Source of the DNA: an uncultured Pelagibacteraceae bacterium
Lineage (GTDB): Bacteria; Pseudomonadota; Alphaproteobacteria; Pelagibacterales; Pelagibacteraceae
Assembly: GCA_902552345.1 (NCBI GenBank)
Contig: CACDGO010000001.1
Location: 186,001-250,000 of the forward strand
Length of the DNA: 64,000 nt
Reading direction: 5' to 3'
The notes beneath the pieces were generated by a model. The model had not been told where the DNA came from and ran no database searches. It saw nothing but the letters and a program-made list of their open reading frames with translations. Positions 31,517 through 43,419 of this stretch are shown in pieces (position 1 is the stretch's first letter; every line of letters starts with the position of its first letter). Position numbers and translations under genes: made by a program.

Positions 31517-32470
31517 ATGTTAGAATTAAAAGCACTTCTTTTAACGCAAGGTATGCACGGTATGGTTAGTCAAGTAGAGGGATTAGCTAAAGCTTTGGGC
31601 TTAAGTTATAAACACCAAAAAATTGAATTAAAATCTTTTTGGAATTTTATTCCTCCAAAAATCAGCCCAATATCGGAAAACTTGGTAAAAAATAAATTCG
31701 TATGTGATTGTAAAGTTATTATATCCTGTGGAAGAAAAAGTGTAATTCCATCAATAGCTCTAAAAAAAAGGTTAGGAAATCAAATTTTCAATATTCACAT
31801 ACAAGACCCCAAAGTTTCTTTTGAAAACTTCGATCTCATAGTAAGCCCAGAGCATGATAATTTAAAAGGAGAAAATATAATCAATACCACAGGAGCAATT
31901 CATTATCTAAATAAAAAAGAAATTAATGAGAATTCAAAATATCTTGGAATCGAGAAAGATAAGAGAAGACAGCTAGTAGCATTTATAATAGGGGGGCCAA
32001 ATAAGTATTTTAGTTATTCAGAAAAAAAAATTTTTGCACTTTTTAACAAAGTAAAAACTTTATTCACTCCGGATAAATTTAAAATTATTGTCATTCCTTC
32101 TTACAGAACCCCTGAAAATATTTTGAAAATAGCTTTTAATACATTTAGCATAAATCATCATGTGGTAAAAACTATTGATAAAAAAGCTTATCTTTCTGCT
32201 CTAGCAATTTCAAATTATATAGTTGTAACATGCGACTCCACGTCAATGATTTCAGAAGCTGCTATGACCGGAAAACCTGTTTATATTGCTATGATGAAGT
32301 CATTTAAGCCAATCGGAAGATTTAAAAAATTTTATTCACAATTGAGAGATTTAGGTATAACAAGGGAATTAGAAGAGAGAGTTGAAAGTTGGAGCTATAA
32401 TAGTTTAAACGAAGTAAATAGAATTGCTCCAATTGTAAAAACTAAGATGAAAAAAAATGGAATTATTTAA
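31517..32470 (+). CDS. ELM1/DUF1022-family (mitochondrial fission ELM1-like) protein
   Basis: GMHGMVSQVEGLAKALGLSYKHQKIEL, SCGRKSVIPSIAL, IHIQDPKVSFENFDLIVSPEHDNLKGENII, CDSTSMISEAAMTGKPVYI. Confidence 0.85.
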   Translation: MLELKALLLTQGMHGMVSQVEGLAKALGLSYKHQKIELKSFWNFIPPKISPISENLVKNKFVCDCKVIISCGRKSVIPSIALKKRLGNQIFNIHIQDPKVSFENFDLIVSPEHDNLKGENIINTTGAIHYLNKKEINENSKYLGIEKDKRRQLVAFIIGGPNKYFSYSEKKIFALFNKVKTLFTPDKFKIIVIPSYRTPENILKIAFNTFSINHHVVKTIDKKAYLSALAISNYIVVTCDSTSMISEAAMTGKPVYIAMMKSFKPIGRFKKFYSQLRDLGITRELEERVESWSYNSLNEVNRIAPIVKTKMKKNGII

Positions 32471-33122
32471 ATCATTAGAGAAAAGAACTAGATTATTTAA
32501 CGATCCTTTCAAACATTTTGAAATTAATCAGCCACTCACACAAAACGCAATTGATGAGATCAGCAGCGCAGAAATAGCTGATCCTAGAAAACAAAATTTG
32601 AATTATGATGGCACAAGAGCTCTGGATGGAGGCGAAGGAGTCTTTCGAGCTGGAATTAAAGATGGTGGAAAAGCAAAAAAAATAAGATGTTATGTTACTA
32701 AAGAAAACTCAAACTCATTTCCGAATTTAACAAAATTTATTGAAGAATTAAGATCACCTGAAGTTTATAGAAAGATAGGATCACTAATAGGAAAAGATTT
32801 GAGTAATTCTTATGTAAGACTTGAGGTGATTTGTGACCGAGAAGGTTTTTGGTTAAAACCCCACTGCGATATTGAAGAAAAATTAATGTCTTCAATAGTA
32901 TTTGTCAATTTACATAACGAGTCAGAAAATCTAGGAACTGATTTTTATGACGCAAAATTAAATAAAGTTAAAACAGTTCCTTATAAACATAATTATGGAT
33001 ATTTTTTTACTAGTGGGCCTAACACTTGGCACGGAATGGAAAAAAAAGTAATTAAAAAAGAAAGAAGATGTATCCAGATCAATTATGTTACTTTTGAAAC
33101 AGATTGGAAAGTCAAAAGTTAG
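32457..33122 (+). CDS. 2OG-Fe(II) oxygenase-like protein
   Basis: [23 protein letters not shown] ... [22 protein letters not shown]: HxD...H with downstream R in a DSBH-like context. Confidence 0.6.
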   Translation: MELFKSLEKRTRLFNDPFKHFEINQPLTQNAIDEISSAEIADPRKQNLNYDGTRALDGGEGVFRAGIKDGGKAKKIRCYVTKENSNSFPNLTKFIEELRSPEVYRKIGSLIGKDLSNSYVRLEVICDREGFWLKPHCDIEEKLMSSIVFVNLHNESENLGTDFYDAKLNKVKTVPYKHNYGYFFTSGPNTWHGMEKKVIKKERRCIQINYVTFETDWKVKS

Positions 33123-36100
33123 ATATCTTGCAGAGAGGTAATATTTATATCTCTTAGTTTGAGAGATTTTATACCTTCCAAACAAACTTTTGCCGTGGAC
33201 AAATTGGTACAGTAAGGAACCTTATTAGCTAAAGTAGCTCTTCTTAACGCAACAGCATCGTTCAACTGAGCTTCACTGTTTCCGCCTCCGGTATTTATTA
33301 CCAATGCTATTTTTTTAGCATTTAAAACATCTACAATATGAGGGGAACCCTGATTTACTTTGTTTATTTTTTTACATTTTATCCCATGTTGGTTGATATA
33401 ATTAGCAGTGCCTCCAGTTCCACAAAGTTTAAAATTTAACTTAATTAACTGTTTTGCTAATTTTACTCCTTCTTCTTTATGACTATTTTTCAAAGAGATA
33501 AAAGCTAAACCTTTTTTAGGAAGGGAGTTTGAGGCTGCAATTTGACTTTTAGCAAAAGCCATACCAAAATTTTTATCAAAACCCATGACTTCACCTGTTG
33601 ATTTCATTTCTGGTCCAAGTAAAAGATCACTGTTTGGAAATTTGTTAAATGGAAAAACCGCCTCTTTTACTGCAAACATATTTTTTGTTTTACTTTTTAA
33701 ATTGAACTTTGATAATTTTTCCCCTGCCATTACTCTTGAGGCTATCTTAGCAAGAGGTAAATTTTTTGCTTTTGAGACAAATGGGACAGTCCTGCTAGCT
33801 CTTGGATTAACCTCTATTACATAAATCTTATCTTTTTTTATTGCATATTGAACATTCATGAAACCTTTAACTTTAAGAGCCAATGCCAATTTTTTTGTTT
33901 GATTTTCAATTTCTTTAATCAAAAAAGGTTTTATTGACACCGGAGGCAGACTACATGCAGAGTCACCTGAGTGTATTCCAGCCTCCTCAATATGTTGCAT
34001 AATACCAGCTACAAAAACATTTTTACCATCTGATATTGCATCAACATCAACCTCCATTGCATTATCAATAAATTTATCAATTAAGATTGGATTTTTTTCA
34101 GAAACTTTAAATGCCACTTTTACAAAGTCTTTAAGTTGACTTTTTTCATAAACAATCTCCATTGCTCTTCCACCTAATACATAAGACGGCCTTACCATTA
34201 AAGGTAAACCAATTTTATCTGCAATTTTTATTGCTTGAGAAAAAGTTCTAGCTATACCGCTTTCAGCCTGATTTAAGTTTAGTTTATTTAAAAGTTCTCT
34301 AAATCTATCTCTATCTTCAGCAAGATCAATCGATGAATATTGAGTTCCCAAAATCGGAAGGTAATTTTCATTTAAAAATTTTGCAAGTTTAATTGGAGTT
34401 TGTCCCCCAAATTGAGTAATGACACCTTTTACATTACCTTTCGATTTCTCTTTTTTAATAATATTAAAGACATATTCCTCTATTAAAGGTTCAAAATATA
34501 ATCTATCACTTGTATCGTAATCTGTTGATACGGTTTCTGGATTACAATTAACCATGATTGTTTCATATTTTGCCTCCTTAAGAGCAAAACTAGCTTGGCA
34601 ACAACAATAATCGAACTCAATTCCTTGACCAATTCTATTAGGTCCTCCTCCAAGTATTATAATTTTATTTTTATTCGTAGGGTTAGCTTCACATTCTGAA
34701 TTAGAGGAGAAATTTCTTTGATAAGTAGAATACATATAGGGAGTGAAAGATTTAAATTCTGCAGCACAAGTATCAACTTTTTTATAAACCGGTAAAACTT
34801 TTAAAGCAGTTCTCTTCTTTCTAATTACTGCCTCTGAAATATTAGTAAGTTCAGATAATTTTTTGTCAGAAAATCCTATAGACTTGATATAATTAAACTC
34901 GTTGAAATTTTGAGGAAGACCTTTTTTCTTTAATTTTATTTCATTGTCTATTATTTCTTTTATTTGATTTAAAAACCAAGGATCAATTTTTGATAGTTTA
35001 TTTATTTCCTTTAAATTTATATTTTTTCTTATAGCCTCACCAACTAGCAAAATCTTATTTGGTATATTTTCTTTAAGTTTTTTTCTAATTTGTTTCGTAT
35101 TTAAATTAAATATTTGGTCTAATCCTGAGAAACCTGTCTCTAAAGAAACTAAAGCTTTTTGAAGAGATTCTTTAAAATTTCTTCCAATTGCCATTGCCTC
35201 TCCCACTGATTTCATCGATGTACCCAAAACCGGAGCTGATGAAGAGAATTTTTCAAAAGTAAATCTTGGAATTTTCGTAACTACATAGTCTATTGTAGGC
35301 TCAAAAGATGCAGGTGTTACTTTTGTAATCTCATTTTTTAATTCATCTAGAGAGTATCCTACAGCTAACTTAGCTGCTACTTTTGCTATTGGAAACCCTG
35401 TAGCTTTAGAAGCTAGCGCTGATGATCTTGAAACCCTAGGGTTCATTTCGATAATTACCATTCTTCCATTTTTTGGATTTATTGCGAATTGAACGTTTGA
35501 TCCTCCAGTTTCTACACCAATTTTTCTTAAGCAAGCTATAGAGGCATTCCTCATTACTTGATACTCTTTATCAGTTAAAGTAAGTGCTGGGGCGATAGTA
35601 ACCGAGTCCCCCGTATGAATACCCATGGGATCTAAATTTTCTATTGAACAAATGATAATACAATTGTCATTTTTATCTCTAACAACCTCCATTTCAAATT
35701 CTTTCCATCCTTCTAAACACTCTTCTACCAAAACTTGATTAACCGGTGACTCATGAAGACCGTTTTTTATAATCTTGTAAAAATCTTTTTTACTTTTAGC
35801 AATTCCACCTCCTAAACCACCTAGAGTGAAAGCTGGTCTTATAATGGCTGGTAATCCGATTTGTTTTAATACTTTGGAAGACTGGTTGAAGTTACTCACT
35901 ACTTTTGATTTGGGAAGATCTAACCCAATATCTAACATATTTTTTCTAAATTTTTTTCTATCTTCTGCATTGGATATTGCTTTTGAATTAGCACCTATGA
36001 GTTCAATTTTATATTTTTTAAGAATTCCTTTTTTCTCAGCTTCCATTGCTAAATTTAAAGCAGTTTGACCACCCATGGTTGGCAAAATTGCATCAGGTTT

Positions 36101-36343
36101 TTCTTTGATAAGAATTTTTTCAAGAACTTCTAGTGTGATAGGTTCAATATAAGTTTTATCAGCAACGTTTGGATCGGTCATAATTGTTGCTGGGTTTGAA
36201 TTTATAAGAATTACTTTAAACCCCTCATCTTTCAAAGCTTTGCAAGCTTGAGTACCCGAATAGTCAAATTCACAAGCTTGTCCAATAATTATTGGACCAG
36301 CACCAACAACTAAAATCTTTTTAATATCTTTTCTTTTTGGCAT
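33119..36343 (-). CDS. carB: Carbamoyl-phosphate synthase large subunit
   Basis: 1074 aa; [25 protein letters not shown], duplicated ATP-grasp halves, C-terminal MGS-like domain. Confidence 0.98.
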   Translation of the reverse strand: MPKRKDIKKILVVGAGPIIIGQACEFDYSGTQACKALKDEGFKVILINSNPATIMTDPNVADKTYIEPITLEVLEKILIKEKPDAILPTMGGQTALNLAMEAEKKGILKKYKIELIGANSKAISNAEDRKKFRKNMLDIGLDLPKSKVVSNFNQSSKVLKQIGLPAIIRPAFTLGGLGGGIAKSKKDFYKIIKNGLHESPVNQVLVEECLEGWKEFEMEVVRDKNDNCIIICSIENLDPMGIHTGDSVTIAPALTLTDKEYQVMRNASIACLRKIGVETGGSNVQFAINPKNGRMVIIEMNPRVSRSSALASKATGFPIAKVAAKLAVGYSLDELKNEITKVTPASFEPTIDYVVTKIPRFTFEKFSSSAPVLGTSMKSVGEAMAIGRNFKESLQKALVSLETGFSGLDQIFNLNTKQIRKKLKENIPNKILLVGEAIRKNINLKEINKLSKIDPWFLNQIKEIIDNEIKLKKKGLPQNFNEFNYIKSIGFSDKKLSELTNISEAVIRKKRTALKVLPVYKKVDTCAAEFKSFTPYMYSTYQRNFSSNSECEANPTNKNKIIILGGGPNRIGQGIEFDYCCCQASFALKEAKYETIMVNCNPETVSTDYDTSDRLYFEPLIEEYVFNIIKKEKSKGNVKGVITQFGGQTPIKLAKFLNENYLPILGTQYSSIDLAEDRDRFRELLNKLNLNQAESGIARTFSQAIKIADKIGLPLMVRPSYVLGGRAMEIVYEKSQLKDFVKVAFKVSEKNPILIDKFIDNAMEVDVDAISDGKNVFVAGIMQHIEEAGIHSGDSACSLPPVSIKPFLIKEIENQTKKLALALKVKGFMNVQYAIKKDKIYVIEVNPRASRTVPFVSKAKNLPLAKIASRVMAGEKLSKFNLKSKTKNMFAVKEAVFPFNKFPNSDLLLGPEMKSTGEVMGFDKNFGMAFAKSQIAASNSLPKKGLAFISLKNSHKEEGVKLAKQLIKLNFKLCGTGGTANYINQHGIKCKKINKVNQGSPHIVDVLNAKKIALVINTGGGNSEAQLNDAVALRRATLANKVPYCTNLSTAKVCLEGIKSLKLRDINITSLQDI

Positions 36344-37529
36344 TTTTTTTCATACTCTTCACAAATTTATCAAATAAATAAACACTATCTTGAGGACCAG
36401 GGTTGGACTCTGGATGATACTGAACTGAGAAGACAGGTCTATTTTTTAACTCGATACCCTCAATACTGTTGTCAAATAAAGACTGATGAGTGATTCTTAT
36501 ATTTTTAGGCAAACCTTTTTTCACTACTTCAAACCCATGATTTTGACTTGTGATCTCAACATTTCCTTCAATTAAATTTTTAACAGGGTGGTTGGCGCCT
36601 CTATGACCTAATTTCATTTTTTCTGTCTTAGCACCAAGTGCTAAAGCTAACATTTGATGGCCTAAACAGATCCCAAATAACGGTAATTTTTTTTTGATTA
36701 ACTCTTGAATTATCGGGATAGCATATTTCCCAGTCGCAGCAGGATCCCCAGGCCCATTTGATAGAAATATCCCGTCAGGGTTCAGTTTAAGAATTTCTTT
36801 TGAACTTGTCTTGCATGGCACGATTGTAACTTTACAATTAAAATTTGAAAAGTATCTTAAAATATTCTTCTTGATACCATAGTCTACGGCAATTACATGA
36901 AATATCTTTTTTTTGTTTTTTATATATCCATTTTCCTTTTTCCAGGTTTTATAACCTTGCCATAAATATTTCTTCTTGGTGGTAACTTGTTTAGCTAAAT
37001 CTAAGTTTTTAAGACCGCTCCATTTATTAGTTATCTTAATGAGTTTTTTTATATTTAATTTATTTTTGTTGTAAAAAGATATTGTTCCTTTGGGAGCACC
37101 TTTATCTCTTATGAAATTCGTTAAATTTCTTGTATCAATACCTGTTATTCCTACTATCTTATTTTTTTTTAACCATTGATCCAAATGTTTTAAAGATCTG
37201 TAATTTGATGGACTAGTTATTTCAGTGTTTATTATTACTCCTTTAGTCCATATTTTGTTAGACTCAAGATCTTCTTTATTTGTTCCTACATTACCCACGT
37301 GAGGAAAGGTAAAGTTAATAATTTGATCTGCATAAGAAGGATCGGAAATAATTTCCTGGTAACCAGTAATTGAAGTATTAAAACACACCTCACCAGTTGT
37401 GGTGCCTTTAAAACCTAAACCTATACCTTTAAAAAATTTTCCATTTTGAAGGACTAAAATAGCATTTGAATCGATCTCTTTAAGATTTTTTTTAGAGTTT
37501 ATATTTAGACTAGACTTATTCAAATACAA
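36321..37529 (-). CDS. carA: Carbamoyl-phosphate synthase small subunit
   Basis: [66 protein letters not shown]. Confidence 0.98.
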   Translation of the reverse strand: MYLNKSSLNINSKKNLKEIDSNAILVLQNGKFFKGIGLGFKGTTTGEVCFNTSITGYQEIISDPSYADQIINFTFPHVGNVGTNKEDLESNKIWTKGVIINTEITSPSNYRSLKHLDQWLKKNKIVGITGIDTRNLTNFIRDKGAPKGTISFYNKNKLNIKKLIKITNKWSGLKNLDLAKQVTTKKKYLWQGYKTWKKENGYIKNKKKIFHVIAVDYGIKKNILRYFSNFNCKVTIVPCKTSSKEILKLNPDGIFLSNGPGDPAATGKYAIPIIQELIKKKLPLFGICLGHQMLALALGAKTEKMKLGHRGANHPVKNLIEGNVEITSQNHGFEVVKKGLPKNIRITHQSLFDNSIEGIELKNRPVFSVQYHPESNPGPQDSVYLFDKFVKSMKKNAKKKRY

Positions 37530-37651
37530 CTCATGAGTTAAAGTAAAAAACTTATAAACATGATTTTGCGCAACATATGAAATACTAATAAAATCGTCAA
37601 GAAAGTTCTTTTTATTTTAGACAAGAATTGTGATTAAAATAATTTTTAAAG

Positions 37652-38107
37652 ATGTCTTTAAAAAAGCAAATTGAAGAGAAACTTAATAAGGCACTTAAGT
37701 CGAAGGATAAGAACACCTATTCGACACTAAGGTTAGTTGTATCAGCTATCAAAGATGCCGAGATAGCAAGTCGAACTAGAGGTCAAAAGGAATTGTCAGA
37801 TGGTGAATTGACCGCTATTTTGAAAAAAATGATAAAACAGAGAAATGAGTCTTGTGAAGTGTATAAAAAAGCAGGACGTAAAGAACTTCTAGAAAACGAG
37901 ACCAAAGAAATCGAGGTTATAAGCGCTTTTCTACCTAAACAACTTAGCGAAGCGGAAACTAAAAAAATATGTGAAGAAGCAATAAAATCATCTGGAGCAT
38001 CTTCAATGAAAGATATGGGAAAAGTCATGGGAATTTTAAAATCAAAACATGCAGACACTCTTGATTTTTCAAAAGTAAGCTCAATTATAAAAGATCTTTT
38101 AAATTAA
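37652..38107 (+). CDS. GatB/YqeY domain protein
   Basis: LRLVVSAIKDAEIASR, ISAFLPKQLSEAE, MGKVMGILKSKH. Confidence 0.93.
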   Translation: MSLKKQIEEKLNKALKSKDKNTYSTLRLVVSAIKDAEIASRTRGQKELSDGELTAILKKMIKQRNESCEVYKKAGRKELLENETKEIEVISAFLPKQLSEAETKKICEEAIKSSGASSMKDMGKVMGILKSKHADTLDFSKVSSIIKDLLN

Positions 38108-39895
38108 ATGAAATATCCAAAAGAATATCTCGACGAAATAAAATTAAGACTTAAAGTATCCCAAGTTGTGGGAAAAACAGTTCAATTAAAAAAAAGGGGG
38201 AAGGAATTTATTGGACTTTCACCTTTTAAAAATGAAAAAAGTCCATCATTCACTGTAAATGATGAAAAAGAATTTTATCATTGTTTCAGTAGCGGAGAAC
38301 ATGGAAATATTTTTGATTTTTTAATGAAAACAAAATCTATTGGATTCGGAGAGGCAGTTAGGTCATTGGCGGCTGAAGCAGGGATGCAGCCCTACAGATT
38401 TTCCAATTTTGATCAAAAGAAAGAACAAAGATTTCAGACCTACAAAAATATTTTTATAGATTATTCTAACTATTTTCATCAACAATTATTTAATTCTGAT
38501 AATAAAGAAGCAAAAGAATACCTTTCAAAAAGAAGTTTAGATAACAATACTATTAAGGAGTTTAAATTAGGTTTTGTGCCCTGGAAAAATAACTTTTATG
38601 AAGAATTATTAAAAAAATATTCTGATGAAGAAATAAATTTGACGGGCCTGTATTATAAAAATGATAAAACCGGGAAATTTATAGACAGATTTAATTCAAG
38701 AATAATATTTCCCGTAAATAACATTACTGGTGACACAATAGCTTTTGGTGGAAGAACTATTCTAGAAGGCAAATTAGCAAAATATATTAATTCACCAGAA
38801 ACAGAATTTTATAAAAAAGGCAATATGATTTTTAACTTAGATAAAGCAAAAGATACTAGATCTGAAACAGATGAAGTTTTAATCGTAGAAGGTTATATGG
38901 ATGTTGTAAGCGTTTACTCATCAGGAGTTAAAAATGTGATTGCAAATTCAGGAACTGCACTAACAGAAAGGCAGATAGGTTTAGTCTGGAAATTTTTTTC
39001 AAACCCAATTATTTGTTTAGACGGAGATGAAAGCGGACAAAAAGCTGCTTTAAGAATCGCAGAAAAATTATTCCCATATATCAATGAAAAAAATAAAATT
39101 TATTTTTCTACTATGCCCGATGGAACTGACCCGGATGACTTTATTAAACAGAAAGGCAAAGATGGTTTAATAAATTTACTTAAAGAAAAAGAAATAATCC
39201 AATCTTTTATATGGAATTACCATCTAAATAAAATAAATCAGAGTGATCCATATGAAATTTCAAAATTTGAAAAAGAAATCAAAACTTTGGCATATTCTAT
39301 TCAAGATGAAACGCTAAAAAAATATGTTTTGGAAGATTTTCTAGAGAGAATAAACAGATTAACTCCATTTCAAACTTCTAGAAAAAGTTACAAATATCAA
39401 TCATATAAAAAGAAAAAAGATTTCCAAATTCTTAAAGAGACAAAACTTTTACATCAAAAAAGAAAAGACTTATCTAAAATACAAATAATCGAATTTTCGA
39501 TACTGTTTATTATTTTAAACTACTTAGACATAGCTTCTAAAAAATTAGAAGATTTATCTGAAATAGAATTTTTAGCAGATAAAAATGAAAGTCTAAAAAA
39601 AGAGATAACTTCTTATTTAATTGAAGGAAATGATAAAGAGGCTTTTGATAAAAAAATAAATTTTGGATACGATAAAATAATTAATGAAATTAATGAAAGC
39701 TCAAATATTCAAATTATAATAAAAGATAAAAACGAGGAGGAGATTACTTATCTACTTGATGAATTACTTATAGATCACAAAGAGCAAAGTAATTTACGAA
39801 AGATAGAATCTCTCGAGCAAAAATTAATTAACAACCTTGATGAAAACTCATATTCTGAATTAATTAAGCTTAAAAGTCAGCTAAATAGGGATTAA
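38108..39895 (+). CDS. dnaG: DNA primase
   Basis: CHC2-like N-terminus GLSPFKNEKSPSFTVNDEKEFYHCFSSGEHGNIFDFLM, toprim VEGYMDVVSVYSSG. Confidence 0.97.
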   Translation: MKYPKEYLDEIKLRLKVSQVVGKTVQLKKRGKEFIGLSPFKNEKSPSFTVNDEKEFYHCFSSGEHGNIFDFLMKTKSIGFGEAVRSLAAEAGMQPYRFSNFDQKKEQRFQTYKNIFIDYSNYFHQQLFNSDNKEAKEYLSKRSLDNNTIKEFKLGFVPWKNNFYEELLKKYSDEEINLTGLYYKNDKTGKFIDRFNSRIIFPVNNITGDTIAFGGRTILEGKLAKYINSPETEFYKKGNMIFNLDKAKDTRSETDEVLIVEGYMDVVSVYSSGVKNVIANSGTALTERQIGLVWKFFSNPIICLDGDESGQKAALRIAEKLFPYINEKNKIYFSTMPDGTDPDDFIKQKGKDGLINLLKEKEIIQSFIWNYHLNKINQSDPYEISKFEKEIKTLAYSIQDETLKKYVLEDFLERINRLTPFQTSRKSYKYQSYKKKKDFQILKETKLLHQKRKDLSKIQIIEFSILFIILNYLDIASKKLEDLSEIEFLADKNESLKKEITSYLIEGNDKEAFDKKINFGYDKIINEINESSNIQIIIKDKNEEEITYLLDELLIDHKEQSNLRKIESLEQKLINNLDENSYSELIKLKSQLNRD

Positions 39896-39948
39896 ATAAA
39901 GTATAGATTTTTTAAATTCAGATATTATATATATTCAACATTTCATTT

Positions 39949-41808
39949 ATGGCTGAAAAACTAATTACCAAATCTTTTGAAAGGCTTCTAGACAAAGGAA
40001 AGCATAGAGGTTTTATAACCTATGAAGAATTAGGCAAATCTCTAGGAAAAAGAAATGGTACAAACGAAAATTTAGAAAAAGCCTGTCTAATACTTGTAGA
40101 TGAGAAAATTACTTTAGTAGAAAAAAAATCACAATACCAGTCGAACAAAAAGAAAGAAACAACTACCACATCTGAGGAAAAAACATCTGATAAAAGTGAT
40201 GATCCGATTAGAATGTATTTAAGGGAAATGGGAGGCGTAGAGCTTCTTTCTCGAGAGGGAGAAATCGCAATCGCAAAAAGGATCGAGGCTGGCAAAGATG
40301 TAATGATAAACGCATTAACTCAAAGCCCAATTGTTGGAAAAAAAATATTTGAGTGGAAGGAACAAATTGAAAACCAGTCATTATTAGTCAGAGATATAAT
40401 CGATATAGACTCAACTTATGAAGATTTTGAGGCTCTCGGCGATGATGATGATTTAAAAATAAACAAAAAAACAAAAACAACAAAAGAAAAAGAAGAAGAA
40501 AACAAGAAAGATGAAGAAACCAATTCATCAGAGGATGACGAATTTAATGTTTCACTAGCCAAGATGGAGGAAGAAATAAAACCCAAAATTATAAAAATTT
40601 TGGACTCTTTGAATAAAAATTACTTAAAACTAAAAAAATATCAACTTGAAAAATTAGAGTGTATTTTAGCATCGAAAGAACTTTCTGTTTCTAAGAATAA
40701 AAATTTTAAAAAGATACAAGAAATCTTAGTAGATAATTTTAAAAATCTCCAACTTGCTCCTCATATAGTTGAGGAATTAGTTCAGTCACATTATAAAGAA
40801 AACAAAAAAATTGTTTCTTTAGAGGGAGTATTATTAAGATTAGCTATAGATAACCGGATTTCGCGTGAGGAATTTTTAAAATATTATATAGGCAATGAGA
40901 TCAATCCAAAATTTGAGTCATTTTTAAAAGAGAATCAAGCATGGAAATCTTTTTTCAAAAAACATAAAAAAGATTTTTCAGAAATTAGAGATAGACTAGT
41001 AGAATTTAGTAAAAAAATTGGCCTATCTGTAGGTGAATTTAAAAGGTTAGTAAGCAGGATTCAAAAGGGTGAAAGAGAGTCAAGGATTGCAAAAAAAGAA
41101 ATGGTAGAAGCAAACTTAAGATTAGTTATTTCGATAGCAAAAAAATATACAAATCGTGGTCTACAATTTTTAGACTTAATCCAGGAAGGAAATATTGGAT
41201 TAATGAAAGCAGTAGATAAATTCGAATACAGAAGAGGATACAAATTTTCTACATACGCAACATGGTGGATCAGGCAAGCTATAACTAGATCAATTGCAGA
41301 TCAAGCAAGAACTATCAGAATTCCTGTTCATATGATTGAGACTATTAACAAAATAGTAAGAACTCAAAGGCAAATTATGAGTGAGTTTGGGAGAGAGCCC
41401 ACTCCAGAAGAATTAGCAAAAAAACTGGCTATGCCAATCGAAAAGGTTAGAAAAGTTTTAAAAATTGCAAAAGAACCAGTATCTCTTGAGACACCTGTTG
41501 GAGATGAGGAAGATAGTAGTTTAGGAGATTTTATAGAGGATAAGAATGCACTTCAACCTCTAGATACAGCAATCCAATCTAATTTAAGTGAGTCAACTAC
41601 TAAAATATTGGCATCACTTACACCCAGGGAGGAAAGAGTACTAAGGATGCGTTTTGGAATTGGAATGAATACAGATCATACTTTAGAAGAGGTTGGTTTA
41701 CAATTCTCAGTAACTAGAGAAAGAATAAGGCAAATTGAGGCTAAAGCTTTAAGAAAGCTCAAACATCCAAGCAGATCAAAACAGTTGAAAAGTTTTTTAG
41801 AAAAATAG
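39949..41808 (+). CDS. rpoD: RNA polymerase sigma-70 factor RpoD
   Basis: [84 protein letters not shown]-type region 4. Confidence 0.98.
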   Translation: MAEKLITKSFERLLDKGKHRGFITYEELGKSLGKRNGTNENLEKACLILVDEKITLVEKKSQYQSNKKKETTTTSEEKTSDKSDDPIRMYLREMGGVELLSREGEIAIAKRIEAGKDVMINALTQSPIVGKKIFEWKEQIENQSLLVRDIIDIDSTYEDFEALGDDDDLKINKKTKTTKEKEEENKKDEETNSSEDDEFNVSLAKMEEEIKPKIIKILDSLNKNYLKLKKYQLEKLECILASKELSVSKNKNFKKIQEILVDNFKNLQLAPHIVEELVQSHYKENKKIVSLEGVLLRLAIDNRISREEFLKYYIGNEINPKFESFLKENQAWKSFFKKHKKDFSEIRDRLVEFSKKIGLSVGEFKRLVSRIQKGERESRIAKKEMVEANLRLVISIAKKYTNRGLQFLDLIQEGNIGLMKAVDKFEYRRGYKFSTYATWWIRQAITRSIADQARTIRIPVHMIETINKIVRTQRQIMSEFGREPTPEELAKKLAMPIEKVRKVLKIAKEPVSLETPVGDEEDSSLGDFIEDKNALQPLDTAIQSNLSESTTKILASLTPREERVLRMRFGIGMNTDHTLEEVGLQFSVTRERIRQIEAKALRKLKHPSRSKQLKSFLEK

Positions 41809-41823
41809 GCTTTAAAAAACTAA

Positions 41824-43407
41824 ATGAAAATAAAAGATTCATTTATTCATTATAATTTATACATATATTTATTTTTTTTAGTTTTACTTTCTTTCTCAAT
41901 AAACCAATACTACGCTTACAAAGGAGTTTTACCTGTAGATAGTTTTTCAACATTTAATGCTGGATTTGATATCTTAAATGGATCATATCCATTTAAGGAT
42001 TTTTGGACAATAAAAGGACCAGTCCTTGATATTATACAATCATTTTTTTTTAAATTTCTTGGAGTATCATGGTTTAGCTATGCTACTCATTCTTCTACTT
42101 TTAATACTATTTTTGCTTTATCAACTTTTTTTACTCTTAAGAAATTTGATATTGATTTAAGATATTGTTTTACATACTCAGTTCTTGCATCAATTCTGAT
42201 GTATCCAACTTATGGTATTCCTTTTACAGATCATCATGTTTCAATTTTTTCTATGTTATCAGTATATAGTTTAATTCTAGCAATAAAAACAGATGAAAAT
42301 AAGTATTGGTTTTTTATACCTTTATTATTATTTTTAGGATTTTTTACGAAACAAACTCCAGCAGCCTATTTTGGACTTTTAATTTCATTAATTTCAATTA
42401 TTTATCTATTTCAAAATTTCAGAAAAGAAATTATCTTTTTTGGTTTAGCTGGAGTTTTTATATCAATTTTATTATTTTTCGCATTAATATTAATATATAA
42501 AATACCTATTAGCTCAATAATCACACAATACTTTTTATTTCCAATGTCACTTGGAGAAACAAGGATTGAATGGCTATTACCCTTTGAATTTCAAAGATTT
42601 GTATTAAGGCACAAATTAATTTATATAGCACTTGCAGTACCTTTTTTTTTACTTTTCAAAAATATATTTAAAAATTTTTACAGCTTATTTAACAAAGATA
42701 ATCTAATTTTTTTTCTTTTAATAGGTACATTAATTATATTTGTCACACATCAATTGATGACAATAAATGGATTATTTATATTTTTTTTAATACCAGTTTT
42801 TTCAGCTTTTTCTCATATATATTCCAAAAAATTTAAAAATAAAAAAAATATTTATCTTTTTTTTTTACTTTTAAGCTTTATTTCAACAATTTATTATCTT
42901 CAAAAATATATTGATAAGAGAGATACGTTAATTTTAAGAGATTTAAACTTAAAAAACTCAATTAATGCATCAATTCTAGGGAATGAGCTTAAAAATTTAA
43001 AATGGATCACTCATCATTATCCAAACAATCCATCTAAAGAAATAAAAAACTTACTAGACACTATAGATAAAATAAAAAAAGATAATAGAAAAAAAATGTT
43101 AGTGACTGATTATCAATTCATTTCAGTTTTATTACAAATAAATGATAACTCAGCAGCTAGAATATGGTGGCGACATCATATTTATCCTGAGCCAGGAAAA
43201 CCTTATTTTGCAAACTGGAAAAAGTTTCTCTTAGATAAAATATCTAAAGAAAAAATAGAAGTAATTTATACAATTCATCCTCTTGAGGGAGAAAAAAACA
43301 TATTTGATGGTTTAATCAAAGGAAGTTGTTATAGCAACGATTATTTAAATGAAATTTTACTTGTTCAAAATTTAAAAGAATGCAAGGAATTAAAATCTAT
43401 AAAATAA
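41824..43407 (+). CDS. Polytopic membrane protein, possible GT-C/GT39-like glycosyltransferase
   Basis: Many TM segments; early acidic luminal loop GVLPVDSFSTFNAGFDILNGSYPFKDFWTIKGPVLD. Confidence 0.55.
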   Translation: MKIKDSFIHYNLYIYLFFLVLLSFSINQYYAYKGVLPVDSFSTFNAGFDILNGSYPFKDFWTIKGPVLDIIQSFFFKFLGVSWFSYATHSSTFNTIFALSTFFTLKKFDIDLRYCFTYSVLASILMYPTYGIPFTDHHVSIFSMLSVYSLILAIKTDENKYWFFIPLLLFLGFFTKQTPAAYFGLLISLISIIYLFQNFRKEIIFFGLAGVFISILLFFALILIYKIPISSIITQYFLFPMSLGETRIEWLLPFEFQRFVLRHKLIYIALAVPFFLLFKNIFKNFYSLFNKDNLIFFLLIGTLIIFVTHQLMTINGLFIFFLIPVFSAFSHIYSKKFKNKKNIYLFFLLLSFISTIYYLQKYIDKRDTLILRDLNLKNSINASILGNELKNLKWITHHYPNNPSKEIKNLLDTIDKIKKDNRKKMLVTDYQFISVLLQINDNSAARIWWRHHIYPEPGKPYFANWKKFLLDKISKEKIEVIYTIHPLEGEKNIFDGLIKGSCYSNDYLNEILLVQNLKECKELKSIK

Positions 43408-43419
43408 AGTAATATATTC

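Noticed and set aside
42306-42500. 64-aa + strand ORF within the membrane-protein gene
   Set aside because: Out-of-frame internal ORF in a TM-rich coding sequence.
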